Shown piece by piece: positions 17,030 to 25,970 of a stretch of DNA of 64,000 nucleotides. This DNA comes from Sulfurovum sp. (GTDB taxonomy: Bacteria; Campylobacterota; Campylobacteria; Campylobacterales; Sulfurovaceae). The stretch is from assembly GCA_027049035.1 (NCBI GenBank), contig JALTVI010000107.1, positions 73,824 to 137,823 on the forward strand, in the 5' to 3' direction. Within the stretch, counting starts at the first letter, position 1; the number at the start of each line of letters is the position of its first letter. The notes beneath the pieces were generated by a model, which searched no databases, was not told the DNA's origin, and saw only the letters and a program-made list of their open reading frames with translations. The position numbers and the translations under genes were made by a program.

Positions 17030-17463
17030 GCAATCAGCGATTTGGTCTTTTCAAATTTTTCAGCGAGCGTCGCATCGCTGCTTTTGAGTGGGAAGTTTCC
17101 GGTTGCCCGTTCGTGGTAGTAGGGGACTGTCGTCTCATCCGCCTTCTCTTTGATGACAGTACGGTATTTGCTGTGGAAAATGATCACTTCGTTTGCCTTG
17201 AGTTCGCGACACTCGGCATCGATAGAAGCAAGCTGCGTTAATACGCTTTTTAATAAATCTCTATTATAATGAAGTTCCATTTTGAAACCGGGATGCGTGG
17301 TAGCCACAAAGAGCGTTTCGTTGCGGATGTAGACAAAGGCGATGGCCTTTTGCCACTTCGCGCCAAGCAGCGAAATGAACTTTTTGTAGCACGCATGCCG
17401 TTTCAGAGATTTGAACTGAGGCTGGCTTACAAGATGAGAGAGAATGAGAGACGCGTTTTTCAT
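17017..17463 (-). CDS. DUF721 (DciA-like) family protein
   Basis: 148 residues. The core (ILSHLVSQPQFKSLKRHACY, LLGAKWQKAIAFVYIRNETLFVATTHPGFKMEL) has the shape of DUF721. The family includes the helicase loader DciA in other bacteria, and in Campylobacterota it is a short version of unknown role. It overlaps the start of uvrC, hinting at a DNA metabolism role, but that is inference. Its 5' end lies within the start region of a divergent lipoprotein gene. Confidence 0.75.
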   Translation of the reverse strand: MKNASLILSHLVSQPQFKSLKRHACYKKFISLLGAKWQKAIAFVYIRNETLFVATTHPGFKMELHYNRDLLKSVLTQLASIDAECRELKANEVIIFHSKYRTVIKEKADETTVPYYHERATGNFPLKSSDATLAEKFEKTKSLIACNR

Positions 17464-17580
17464 AGGGTGATTATAGCATCAATCTGCTGTGTCGTACTAA
17501 GTGGCTGCGGACACAAGACCGACCCGATCTATGTGCCGGACAATTCGGATGTGCAGCAGAGTCTGCAGACACAAGAGTAG
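17434..17580 (+). CDS. Small LptM/YifL-like lipoprotein
   Basis: 48 residues. Two Arg-rich residues blocks, a short hydrophobic run (VIIASICCVV) and lipobox LSGC precede CGHKTDPIYVP. That resembles the CGxKGPLYxP start of LptM/YifL lipoproteins, which aid LptD maturation. ATG 17434 gives a normal signal peptide but overlaps the divergent DUF721 gene by 30 bases. GTG 17467 would leave too short an n-region. It is followed 12 bases later by nadB. lptD lies elsewhere in the window (28737-30854). Confidence 0.65.
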   Translation: MRENERRVFHRVIIASICCVVLSGCGHKTDPIYVPDNSDVQQSLQTQE

Positions 17581-17592
17581 CGGAGAGATATT

Positions 17593-19044
17593 TTGGACAA
17601 GAAGTATGATGTAATTATCATTGGTGCGGGTATTGCCGGGCTCTATGCGGCGATGCAGCTGCCCCAGAGCAAGAAGGTGCTGGTTGTCTGTAAGGATATT
17701 CCGTGGGAGTGCAACACTTTCTATGCACAGGGAGGTATGGCAACAGCGCTTGATGAAGCGGATGTACCGGTGCATATTGAAGATACGATGGCAGCAGGTG
17801 CATACCATAACAACCGTGAAGCGGTAGAGATCCTTTCCCGTACTTCACTGGAGACGACACCTGAACTGATCGCACGCGGTATGGCATTTGACCGTGATGA
17901 AGAGGGACACATTCTCTATACCAAGGAGGCGGCCCATTCCGTTCCCCGCATCGTGCATGCAGGCGGGGATGCGACAGGCCGCTACATGCACTACTTCGCG
18001 ATGGTGCAGAACAAACATCAGCTTCAGCGCAATACGCTTGTCTATGACCTTTTGATCCAAAACGGCCGCTGCTACGGAGTCAAGGCGACGGTCAACTACG
18101 AGCCTACCACCATCTACGCCGATGATGTGATCATCGCTTCGGGTGGTATCGGGTCCCTCTATGCCTACAATACCAACTCAAGAACCGTCTCGGCGGATAT
18201 TCACGGTATCTGTGTCGAAAAGGGGATTGAACTTGCCGATATGGAATTCATGCAGTTTCACCCGACAGTCTTTGTCGAAACACCCTTCGCACGTAAACTG
18301 CTGCTGACCGAAGCACTGCGGGGCGAGGGGGCCCATGTGGTCGGTGAGAAGGGGAACCGTTTCCTCTTTGAATATGATGAGCGCGGGGAGCTTGCCAGCC
18401 GTGACATCGTTGCACGGGGCATCTTCGACTACAAGCGTAAAACGGGTGAAAAAGCCTATCTTGATTTTTCAATGTTCGAGGAGGCGTGGTTTCATGAGCG
18501 CTTTCCGAACATTACACGTACTTTCGAAGCACTGGGGTACCACTTCCCCAAAGACCGTGTGCCCATTTCTCCGGCATTTCACTATGCGAACGGCGGCATC
18601 AAATGTGATACGAACGGATGTATTCCGGGGATGGAAGGGCTCTATGTTGTTGGTGAAGCAGCGCGTACGGGAGTACACGGTGCCAACCGCCTGGCATCCA
18701 ACTCGCTGCTTGAAGGGGTAGTGTTTGCCCAGCGTGCGGTAGAGCACCTGCTTGGCAAGGCGCACAGAGATACACCGATGCCTCTCTTTGAGAAGGATTA
18801 TGGTAACATTCTGCACAAAGAGAACGACAAGGCCTATAAACAGAAACTGCGTCAGGTGATGTGGGATGATATAGGTATTATTCGGACGACCAAGGGGCTT
18901 CACGAAGCCAAGAACCTGATCTACGATATGAAAAATCAGGAGATTGGGAGACTGCTTCAACTACGTCTTAATACTGCCTCGGCTATTGTCGAAGCGGCAC
19001 TGGCGCGTACCGAATCTTTGGGTTCTCACTATATCGAGTCGTAA
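17593..19044 (+). CDS. nadB: L-aspartate oxidase
   Basis: 483 residues. FAD-binding motif IIIGAGIAGLYAAMQLP is at the N-terminus, with FYAQGGMATAL, EFMQFHPTVF, LRGEGA and GANRLASNSLLEG typical of the succinate dehydrogenase/fumarate reductase flavoprotein family. NadB oxidises L-aspartate to iminoaspartate, the first step of NAD synthesis. It begins at TTG 17593, five bases after GGAGAG; no better-placed ATG exists before the FAD motif. The window has no nadA or nadC. NadB rather than SdhA/FrdA is chosen from length and the lack of a neighbouring Fe-S subunit. Confidence 0.92.
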   Translation: MDKKYDVIIIGAGIAGLYAAMQLPQSKKVLVVCKDIPWECNTFYAQGGMATALDEADVPVHIEDTMAAGAYHNNREAVEILSRTSLETTPELIARGMAFDRDEEGHILYTKEAAHSVPRIVHAGGDATGRYMHYFAMVQNKHQLQRNTLVYDLLIQNGRCYGVKATVNYEPTTIYADDVIIASGGIGSLYAYNTNSRTVSADIHGICVEKGIELADMEFMQFHPTVFVETPFARKLLLTEALRGEGAHVVGEKGNRFLFEYDERGELASRDIVARGIFDYKRKTGEKAYLDFSMFEEAWFHERFPNITRTFEALGYHFPKDRVPISPAFHYANGGIKCDTNGCIPGMEGLYVVGEAARTGVHGANRLASNSLLEGVVFAQRAVEHLLGKAHRDTPMPLFEKDYGNILHKENDKAYKQKLRQVMWDDIGIIRTTKGLHEAKNLIYDMKNQEIGRLLQLRLNTASAIVEAALARTESLGSHYIES

Positions 19045-19080
19045 GATTTGTATAGAATTTTTCAACATGCAGGAGAGAGT

Positions 19081-20415
19081 ATGGAAACAGCAGCCGGGCA
19101 GGTGGCGCAGCATCTGGATCTGACAACGACATGGGTGGGGATCGTCTCGCTCATCATTTTCGTGGTAGGGTACTACTTTATCGCAGCAGAAGACAAGTAC
19201 CACATTAACAAAGCCAAGCCGGCACTGCTTGCAGGTACGGGTATTTTCATGCTCATTGGCGTCTACTTTGCATTGAACGGCCTTGACGGCCATATGCTGG
19301 AAAAAGAGGTCGAAGAGCTGATCTACGAGATCGCGGGCATCTTCTTCTTCCTGATGGTGGCAATGACCTACATCGAAGCGATGATAGACAGAGGTGTCTT
19401 CTCTGCACTGCGCTACCGTCTGGTCTCCAAGGGATATACCTACAAGAAACTCTTCTGGGTAACAGGTCTTCTGGCATTCTTTATCTCCCCTGTAGCGGAC
19501 AACTTGACAACCGCACTGATCCTTTCGACTGTGCTTATTACTATCGATCGTGAAAATAAAAATTTCCTTGTGCCGGGGGCTATCAATATTGTTGTAGCAG
19601 CCAATGCCGGAGGTGCGTGGTCTCCGTTTGGTGATATTACGACACTGATGGTATGGGTCGATGGCAAGGGTGCGTTCGATGAGTTTCTGTTTCTCTTCCC
19701 AGCTTCTATTCTTGGCTGGTTCGTCACTGCGCTGCTGCTCAGCCGTTTTGTGCCAGATGGCCAGCCTCCTTTCAATGCTTCCGAAGAGAAAGCGACCATT
19801 CAGGAAGGCGGCAAGCAGATTATCGGACTGTTTGCTTTGACTATCGTATTGGCCGTACTTTCACATCAGGTACTGCATCTGCCTGCGATGTGGGGTATGA
19901 TGTTCGGTCTGGCACTGTTGAAGATTTACGTCTACTACATCAACCAGAATTCAGGCCCTACGAAGCTCAACGCCTTTTCGTGGATTGCCAAGATCGAGAA
20001 CGATACGCTGCTCTTCTTCTTTGGTATCCTGGCAGCCGTTGGCGGACTCCACTTCCTGGGGTATCTTGAGTACTTCACCAAGCTCTACGACCAGTTCGGT
20101 CCGACAGCGGTGAACATCGGTGTTGGCTTCCTCTCAGCCGTGGTCGACAACGTTCCTGTCATGTCTGCTGTACTGAAAGCCGATCCTAACATGGGAGAGT
20201 TTGCCAAAGAGCAGTGGATGCTTGTAACGATGACAGCAGGTGTGGGCGGAAGCCTCATCTCGTTCGGTTCTGCGGCGGGGGTCGGCGTCATGGGGAAACT
20301 GCACGGTATCTACACTTTCGGTTCGCATATGAAGTATGCGTGGACTGTTCTGGTAGGTTACCTTGTCTCCATTGCTGTCTGGTACTTCCAGTTCATCGTG
20401 CTGCATATTGGATAA
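19081..20415 (+). CDS. nhaD: NhaD-type sodium/proton antiporter
   Basis: 444 residues with about a dozen membrane segments. The NhaD/ArsB-like core is visible in FFISPVADNLTTALIL, AANAGGAWSPFGDITTLMVW and LSAVVDNVPVMSAVL, two related half-sites expected of the ion path. It exchanges Na+ for H+ across the inner membrane, fitting a marine or saline habitat. Start ATG 19081 follows GGAGAG; an in-frame TTG at 19048 lacks a ribosome site. It is 36 bases after nadB. Confidence 0.93.
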   Translation: METAAGQVAQHLDLTTTWVGIVSLIIFVVGYYFIAAEDKYHINKAKPALLAGTGIFMLIGVYFALNGLDGHMLEKEVEELIYEIAGIFFFLMVAMTYIEAMIDRGVFSALRYRLVSKGYTYKKLFWVTGLLAFFISPVADNLTTALILSTVLITIDRENKNFLVPGAINIVVAANAGGAWSPFGDITTLMVWVDGKGAFDEFLFLFPASILGWFVTALLLSRFVPDGQPPFNASEEKATIQEGGKQIIGLFALTIVLAVLSHQVLHLPAMWGMMFGLALLKIYVYYINQNSGPTKLNAFSWIAKIENDTLLFFFGILAAVGGLHFLGYLEYFTKLYDQFGPTAVNIGVGFLSAVVDNVPVMSAVLKADPNMGEFAKEQWMLVTMTAGVGGSLISFGSAAGVGVMGKLHGIYTFGSHMKYAWTVLVGYLVSIAVWYFQFIVLHIG

Positions 20416-20458
20416 GAAGAGAGTAGCAGGTAGAAGGTAGCGGGTAGAAACATTTTTG

Positions 20459-20490
20459 CTCGTTCCTACCGTCTCGGTGGGAATGCATAC
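20459..20490. repeat. REP-like palindrome TTCCTACCG/CGGTGGGAA
   Basis: TTCCTACCG (20463-20471) pairs with CGGTGGGAA (20475-20483) and is followed by TGCATACC. This shape (CGTTCC-stem-GGGAATGCATACC) matches a REP-type repeat seen in many proteobacteria. It lies between nhaD and guaA, after a near-duplicate GTAGCAGGTAGAAG/GTAGCGGGTAGAAA. No RAYT transposase is in the window. Confidence 0.65.
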
Positions 20491-20556
20491 CATCACATAT
20501 TTGTATGACTGAATCTTTTATGAAGGATTGATTCATATAAACAGAAGGAAAATTGA

Positions 20557-22098
20557 ATGAAACAGGTTCCTATTTTGGTACTCGACTTCGGGTCGCAGTA
20601 CACACAGTTGATTGCGCGTAAGCTCAGAGAGTCGGGTGTCTACACAGAGGTGGTACCATACCGCGAGAAGATTGAGGATATCAAGGCACGCAAGCCACAG
20701 GGGATCATCCTCTCCGGTGGTCCCGCTTCAGTCTATGCAGAAGATGCCTACCATCCCGATGAAGGGATATGGGGTCTTGGACTTCCGATTCTCGGTATCT
20801 GCTACGGCATGCAGTTGATCACCCAGCACTTTGGCGGTGAGGTACTCCCGGCAGACCATCACGAGTACGGCAAGGCGAAACTGCATATCGAAAAAGAGGA
20901 CTCTCCTATCTTCAAAGATGTGAAGCAGGACTCTACCGTATGGATGAGTCACGGTGACCGTGCAGAGAGACTGCCTGAGGGCTTCGAAGTGATCGGTACG
21001 AGTGAGAACTCTCCGTATGCGGCGATCGCAGATGAGAGCAGAAACATTTATGCATTCCAGTTCCACCCGGAAGTGCACCACTCCGAAGAGGGTGTAGTGA
21101 TGCTGAAGAACTTTGCCAAGCATATCTGCGGCTGTGAGAGCACCTGGAATATGGGAAGCTTTGCCAAAGAGAAGATCGCGGAAATTAGAAAGCAGGTAGG
21201 TGACAGAAAGGTGCTTTGCGGCGTGAGCGGCGGTGTGGACTCCTCCGTGGTGGCGGCACTGCTGCATGAAGCGCTTCCAAAAGAGCAGCTTGTCTGTGTC
21301 TTTGTCGATCAGGGGCTGCTGCGAAAAGACGAAGCGGAGCAGGTACAAGATATGTTCAAACTGCTTGACATTCCACTCATTACCATCGATGCGAAAAAAG
21401 AGTTCCTGGATGCACTCAAAGGGGTGACAGACCCTGAGCGCAAGCGAAAAATCATCGGTGAGAAGTTCATCGAAGTCTTTGACAAAGAAGCAAGTAAGCA
21501 TACCGACGTGAGTTTCCTTGCGCAGGGAACCCTCTATACCGACGTTATCGAGTCCGTCTCTGTCAAAGGGCCTTCAAAGACCATCAAGTCGCACCACAAC
21601 GTCGGCGGACTGCCAGACTGGATGACCTTTGAACTGGTCGAGCCGCTGCGTGAAATTTTCAAGGATGAGGTACGCAAGCTTGGACTGGAACTTGGACTGC
21701 CAAAGCATATGATCGGCCGTCACCCCTTCCCCGGACCGGGTCTGGCGATCCGTGTCATGGGAGAGGTGAACGAAGAGGCGCTTAGACTGCTTCGAGAAAG
21801 TGATGCGATTATGCAGGAAGAGCTTCGTGCTACCGGCTACTACGACAAGGTATGGCAGGCCTTTACCGTACTGCTCAATGTCCAGTCTGTCGGTGTCATG
21901 GGTGACAACCGTACCTATGACAACACAGTCTGTGTCCGTATGGTTGAATCGGTCGATGGTATGACCGCTACCTTCGCGCACATTCCGCACGATGTGCTGG
22001 AGGGGATCAGCAGAAGAATTATCAATGAGATTGATGGGATTAACAGGGTAGTTTACGATATCTCATCCAAGCCCCCAGCTACCATCGAATGGGAATAA
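20557..22098 (+). CDS. guaA: GMP synthase (glutamine-hydrolysing)
   Basis: 513 residues. Class I glutamine amidotransferase domain at 1-190: nucleophile Cys in GICYGMQLI, His and Glu in [13 protein letters not shown]. The N-type PP-loop ATPase has SGGVDSS near 230, and the dimerisation domain has [13 protein letters not shown] and ends KPPATIEWE. It converts XMP to GMP with ATP and glutamine. A clean ribosome site, AGAAGGAAAAT, precedes ATG 20557. It stands alone; a large palindromic repeat begins at its stop codon. Confidence 0.98.
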   Translation: MKQVPILVLDFGSQYTQLIARKLRESGVYTEVVPYREKIEDIKARKPQGIILSGGPASVYAEDAYHPDEGIWGLGLPILGICYGMQLITQHFGGEVLPADHHEYGKAKLHIEKEDSPIFKDVKQDSTVWMSHGDRAERLPEGFEVIGTSENSPYAAIADESRNIYAFQFHPEVHHSEEGVVMLKNFAKHICGCESTWNMGSFAKEKIAEIRKQVGDRKVLCGVSGGVDSSVVAALLHEALPKEQLVCVFVDQGLLRKDEAEQVQDMFKLLDIPLITIDAKKEFLDALKGVTDPERKRKIIGEKFIEVFDKEASKHTDVSFLAQGTLYTDVIESVSVKGPSKTIKSHHNVGGLPDWMTFELVEPLREIFKDEVRKLGLELGLPKHMIGRHPFPGPGLAIRVMGEVNEEALRLLRESDAIMQEELRATGYYDKVWQAFTVLLNVQSVGVMGDNRTYDNTVCVRMVESVDGMTATFAHIPHDVLEGISRRIINEIDGINRVVYDISSKPPATIEWE

Positions 22099-22352
22099 CT
22101 TGCTCCTTATTTCGCATCATCTTTGGATGATGTGGCTCAGTCACTTACTTTTAGTAAGCTCTTTCGCACAAACATCCAAACCTGACGCAAACTAAGGGCA
22201 AGTTCAATTTTTCATATTTTACTTCATCTGTGAGGGAGCTTGTTCAGTTCTGGCACTAAATGCCGATGCCCCGTCGCTAAAGCGTAAGTGGGGTGCACTT
22301 ACTTCTCAGTAAGCTCCCTCTCAACAACCCTCACATCTAAAGTAAACTGAAA
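22097..22352. repeat. Two tandem large imperfect palindromes after guaA
   Basis: The first (22097-22204) is closed by AACTTGC/GCAAGTT and has a second stem TTTGGATGATGTG against CACAAACATCCAAA. The second (about 22207-22352) is closed by TTTACTTCATCTGTGAGGG against CCCTCACATCTAAAGTAAA. Both have a related apex, ACTTACT(T/C)...AGTAAGCTC. The stems differ in sequence but keep pairing, so these look like two members of one hairpin family. No coding frame explains them. Confidence 0.6.
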
Positions 22353-22384
22353 AGATGGTCAATTGTGGGCAATCAGGAACGGAA

Positions 22385-22577
22385 CCGGGAATTCATTCCC
22401 GGCCCAGGTGCAAAATACGCCAAAAGAATACACTTCGTTCAATTTGCGCTTTTAAAACATGGTTATTCCGGACTCGATATTATTTTAACAGGATATTTGT
22501 TTCTTTTTTGGAGTCGGAGGCTTCAGCCCCGCCTTACGCATTTTGATATTCAGTGTTATGCGAAGATAAATCTTCGC
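22385..22577. repeat. Cluster of short palindromes in a non-coding stretch
   Basis: Three separate hairpins lie in a stretch with no credible gene: CCGGGAAT/ATTCCCGG (22385-22402), GGAGGCTTCAGCCCC (about 22517-22530) and GCGAAGAT/ATCTTCGC (22560-22577). With the tandem palindromes before it, this makes 22099-22586 a repeat-rich gap between guaA and the leftward lipoprotein gene. Confidence 0.55.
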
Positions 22578-22586
22578 TTCCAAAAG

Positions 22587-22898
22587 TTACTCGGACTTAT
22601 GACACCCTGAAGTGTTGAACTCCTGCTCAAGACGTGCTTTTCTGCGTTTGGCGTCACGGAGCATTTTGGGTTTGGTTGTTTCGGTGGTGATTTCGGTTTC
22701 GGAGATGGCCATCATCACTTCGTCGGTATGGGCAGGATCCATTGCCGAGACATTTTTGATGAACTGGTCGGTTTGCTTCATCTTCTTTTCGAGTGTGGCA
22801 CACTCTTCAGCGTCAAGTGGTGCAGGAGCGGTCTGTGCACATCCTCCCATCAATATTGCTACGGCGGTTGTTGCGGTCAGTAAAGTTGTCTTTTTCAT
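22587..22898 (-). CDS. Small lipoprotein of unknown function
   Basis: 103 residues. Signal MKKTTLLTATTAVAILMGGC ends in a lipobox with Cys20, so the protein is lipid-anchored in the envelope. The mature part is charged and helical (ECATLEKKMKQTDQFIKNVS, then RDAKRRKARLEQEF) and has a Cys near each end. ATG 22898 is preferred; an in-frame TTG at 22904 is closer to the AAGGAT site. I do not recognise the family. It is alone, divergent from htpG. Confidence 0.7.
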   Translation of the reverse strand: MKKTTLLTATTAVAILMGGCAQTAPAPLDAEECATLEKKMKQTDQFIKNVSAMDPAHTDEVMMAISETEITTETTKPKMLRDAKRRKARLEQEFNTSGCHKSE

Positions 22899-22981
22899 CT
22901 TCAAGTATCCTTTTCCTTTTCTTATTCTGATAAATTATAGCAAATTACTATTTAAGGGAGGCGAAGTCTGCCAAAAATCAT

Positions 22982-23049
22982 AACTTTAGTCACTTTAACT
23001 AAAGTTTCCTACAAAAAAACTTGAAATATTTTTAAAAATTGACTATAAT
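22982..23049 (+). promoter_or_regulatory. htpG promoter with HAIR-like inverted repeat
   Basis: A perfect inverted repeat AACTTTAGT-N7-ACTAAAGTT (22982-22990 and 22998-23006) lies 14 bases before TTGAAA (23021-23026). TATAAT follows after 17 bases (23044-23049). The core CTTTAGT-N7-ACTAAAG differs by one base per half from the HspR operator HAIR (CTTGAGT-N7-ACTCAAG). The same core stands before grpE-dnaK at 43849-43887. Confidence 0.75.
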
Positions 23050-23083
23050 CACACAAAAATTCAGCATAATCAGGAGAAACGGT

Positions 23084-24946
23084 ATGGGAAAACATCAGTT
23101 TCAAACAGAGATTGGGCAGCTGCTCAAACTTATGACACACTCTTTGTATTCGAACAAGGAGATCTTTTTACGAGAGCTCATCTCCAATGCGAGTGACGCG
23201 ATCGATAAATTCAACTACCTTCATCTGACAGACGAGAAGTTCAAGGAAGAGGAGTGGTCCGGGAAGATCAATGTCAAGATCGACAAAGAGGACAACTCGC
23301 TTACCATCGGGGACAACGGTATCGGTATGAACGAAGAGGATCTGATGGAGAACCTCGGTACCATCGCCAAGTCCGGAACCAAAGCCTTTATAGAACAGTT
23401 GACCGGAGATGCCAAGAAAGACAGCAACCTCATCGGGCAGTTCGGTGTCGGGTTCTATTCGGTATTTATGGTCGCAGACCATGTTGATGTCATTACCAAA
23501 AAAGCGGGTGAGGAGCAGGCGTACAAATTCTCCACTGACGGTACCGGAGAGTATGAGATCAACCCGGTCACCAAAGAGGCGCACGGTACAGTTATCTACA
23601 TCAAGCTCAAAGAGGATGAGAAGGAGTTCCTGGACAAGTGGCGTGTCGAAGAGGTGATCAAGAAGTACTCCAACCACATCGCCTACCCGATCATTCTCAA
23701 CTACGAAGAGGTGGAGTATGAAGGTGAAGGAGACGACAAAAAAGAGAAAAAAGTATGGAAGAGTGAGCAGGTCAATGCCGCGACTGCACTCTGGACACTG
23801 CCAAAGAGCGAGCTGACAAAAGAGGACTACATCGAGTTCTACAAGACTATTGCACACGACAGTGAAGAGCCGCTGACCTACATTCACAACAAGGTTGAAG
23901 GTGCAACAGAGTTCACGACACTCTTCTACATCCCAAGAACGGCACCGATGGATCTCTACCGTGCCGACTATCAGCCCGGTGTCAAGCTCTACGTCAAGCG
24001 TGTATTCATTACCGATGACGACAAAGAGCTGCTGCCGCCGTATCTGAGATTCGTGCGCGGTATCATCGACTCGGAGGATCTGCCGCTGAACGTCAGCCGT
24101 GAGATTTTGCAAGAAAACCGCATACTGGCGAACATCAAGCAGCATTCGGTCAAGAAGATCCTCGAAGCGATCAAAAAGCTTGAAGGCGAAGATTTCGACC
24201 GTTTTGTGTCACAGTACAACCGTGTGATCAAAGAGGGTATCTACACTGACTTTACCAACAAAGAGACGCTGCTTGAGATCGTACGCTACAAGAGCTCGAG
24301 CGAAGAGGGTATGGTTTCGTTTGACGACTATATCTCAAGAGCGGACAGCGAGAAGAAAGAGATCTACTACATCATCGGAGAGGATGAGAAGGTACTGAGA
24401 AACTCACCGCTGCTTGAAGCGTACAAGAAGGCCAACATCGAAGTGCTTATTATGGACGACTATGAGGTCGACAGTATCGTCACGCCGATGATCGGCGAGT
24501 ACAAAGGGTGGACACTCAAGGATATCACCACCATCGAAGCGCCCGATTCGAAAACCGAAGAGGAAAAAAAGGAGATCGAAGAGGAGTTCAAGCCTCTGGT
24601 AGAGAAGCTCAAGAAGACACTGGGCGATGAGGTCAAGGAGGTGAAGATCTCCACCCGTCTGACCGAGAGCCCGTCGTGTGTCATCAAGGACAGTTCGGAT
24701 CCGATGGCAAGTATGGCGGCGATGTTCGCCCAGATGGGACAGGAGATGCCGGAGATTCCGCTGATTCTCGAGATTAACCCCGACCACGAGATGGTTAAGA
24801 AGCTTGAGAAGGTGGAAGATAAAACACTCTTTGAGGATATGGCACATGTCCTGCTTGACACTGCCAAGCTCTCTGAGGGGCTTGAGCCAAAAGACAAAAC
24901 GGCATTTGCGCACCGCATCGCCAAGCTGGCGGCAAAAGCACTTTAA
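23084..24946 (+). CDS. htpG: Molecular chaperone HtpG (Hsp90)
   Basis: 620 residues. GHKL ATPase at the N-terminus: HSLYSNKEIFLRELISNASDA, DNGIGMNEEDL, GQFGVGFYSVFMVAD and GTVIYIKL. Middle domain: RVFITDDDKELLPPYLRFV, DSEDLPLNVSREILQ. The C-terminal dimerisation domain ends in HRIAKLAAKAL. It binds and remodels client proteins in the cytoplasm using ATP. Start ATG 23084 follows AGGAGAAACGGT. It is the sole gene behind a promoter carrying an inverted repeat that recurs at the dnaK operon, so heat-shock control is likely. Confidence 0.97.
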   Translation: MGKHQFQTEIGQLLKLMTHSLYSNKEIFLRELISNASDAIDKFNYLHLTDEKFKEEEWSGKINVKIDKEDNSLTIGDNGIGMNEEDLMENLGTIAKSGTKAFIEQLTGDAKKDSNLIGQFGVGFYSVFMVADHVDVITKKAGEEQAYKFSTDGTGEYEINPVTKEAHGTVIYIKLKEDEKEFLDKWRVEEVIKKYSNHIAYPIILNYEEVEYEGEGDDKKEKKVWKSEQVNAATALWTLPKSELTKEDYIEFYKTIAHDSEEPLTYIHNKVEGATEFTTLFYIPRTAPMDLYRADYQPGVKLYVKRVFITDDDKELLPPYLRFVRGIIDSEDLPLNVSREILQENRILANIKQHSVKKILEAIKKLEGEDFDRFVSQYNRVIKEGIYTDFTNKETLLEIVRYKSSSEEGMVSFDDYISRADSEKKEIYYIIGEDEKVLRNSPLLEAYKKANIEVLIMDDYEVDSIVTPMIGEYKGWTLKDITTIEAPDSKTEEEKKEIEEEFKPLVEKLKKTLGDEVKEVKISTRLTESPSCVIKDSSDPMASMAAMFAQMGQEMPEIPLILEINPDHEMVKKLEKVEDKTLFEDMAHVLLDTAKLSEGLEPKDKTAFAHRIAKLAAKAL

Positions 24947-24956
24947 ATCTCTTCCG

Positions 24957-24975
24957 TTCGGGGCACATCGCCCCG
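24957..24975 (+). terminator. Hairpin after htpG
   Basis: CGGGGC and GCCCCG form a GC-rich stem with a short loop just after htpG, and the next promoter (TATAAT 24988-24993) begins right behind it. A T run is weak. Confidence 0.45.
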
Positions 24976-25025
24976 TCTGCTTTATGGTATAATTCCCCTT
25001 TACCTTTTCACGACAGGATAATACT

Positions 25026-25970
25026 TTGAACAATCAACCCATGTCTTCACAGAAAAAAGCGACGGTCGTCTCCACATCGGTCGCGACACTGCTTGTCTTT
25101 GTCAAGCTTATCATCGGTATTGCCAGCGGTTCGGTGGCGGTGCTGGCATCGGCCATCGACTCACTGCTTGATATGGCAGTCTCCATCTTCAACTTCTTTG
25201 CGATCAAAAAGGCTGAAGAGGACCCTGACGAGAAATACCACTACGGTAAAGGGAAGATCCAGGCGATCGCCGGTGTGATCGAGGGGACCGTTATTACGAT
25301 GTCGGGGCTCTATATCATCTATGTCGCCATCGAAAAACTGCACAAAGGGAGTGAAACCTCTCTACTCGGTCCTTCCATTGTTGCGATGCTCATCTCCATT
25401 GTCATCACTTTCTTTCTGGTCCGTTATCTGCTGAGAATTGCCGAAGAGACGGACAATATCGTCATTAAAGCTGATGCACTCCACTATCAGACCGACCTGC
25501 TCAGCAACGGTGCGGTACTGGTTGCACTGGGGCTGGTCTACTTTACCGGTATCGATGCGATCGATGCGGTGTTCGGTATGGCGATCGGTGCCTACATTAT
25601 CTATTCGGCTTACGAGATCATTGTTGAGGGGGTTGGTATACTGCTTGACAAGGCGTTGGATGGTGAAGTGGTTGCCAAAATTGGTGAAATTATCGCCAAC
25701 CATCCAAAGGTGACCAGCTACCATTGGCTCAAAACACGTACAGACGGTAGTACCAACTTCGTGGAGTTTCACATGGTACTCAAACCCGATATGACACTGC
25801 TTGAGGCACATCGCATCGCCGATGAGGTAGAGCTGCAGATTATGGCGATCGATCCCGACAAGCGCTGGGTGATCAGTCCTCACTTCGATCCATATGACGA
25901 TTCGGAGATAAATGAAGCGATGCTGCACGGCAAGGCGCTCAATCTTCTAAAGAAGAATCTCAATTCGTAA
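25026..25970 (+). CDS. Cation diffusion facilitator (CDF) metal efflux protein
   Basis: 314 residues. CDF metal site residues are visible in SAIDSLLDM (Asp-x3-Asp) and ALHYQTDLLSN (His-x3-Asp), with HYGKGKIQA in the cytoplasmic loop. Several membrane helices fill 15-205 and a cytoplasmic C-terminal domain follows (HYHW-type SYHWLKTRTDG, FVEFHMVL). Members export divalent metals such as zinc, iron or manganese against protons; the substrate is not decided. Start is TTG 25026 eight bases after AGGA; ATG 25041 has no site. It overlaps hemD by one base (TAATG). A TATAAT at 24988-24993 serves it. Confidence 0.92.
   Translation: MNNQPMSSQKKATVVSTSVATLLVFVKLIIGIASGSVAVLASAIDSLLDMAVSIFNFFAIKKAEEDPDEKYHYGKGKIQAIAGVIEGTVITMSGLYIIYVAIEKLHKGSETSLLGPSIVAMLISIVITFFLVRYLLRIAEETDNIVIKADALHYQTDLLSNGAVLVALGLVYFTGIDAIDAVFGMAIGAYIIYSAYEIIVEGVGILLDKALDGEVVAKIGEIIANHPKVTSYHWLKTRTDGSTNFVEFHMVLKPDMTLLEAHRIADEVELQIMAIDPDKRWVISPHFDPYDDSEINEAMLHGKALNLLKKNLNS

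Noticed and set aside
17593-19044. Fumarate reductase or succinate dehydrogenase flavoprotein
   Set aside because: Shorter than FrdA/SdhA and with no Fe-S or membrane subunit genes beside it; L-aspartate oxidase fits better.
22355-22610. Short frames in the gap after guaA
   Set aside because: They run through palindromes and have no start site or family pattern.
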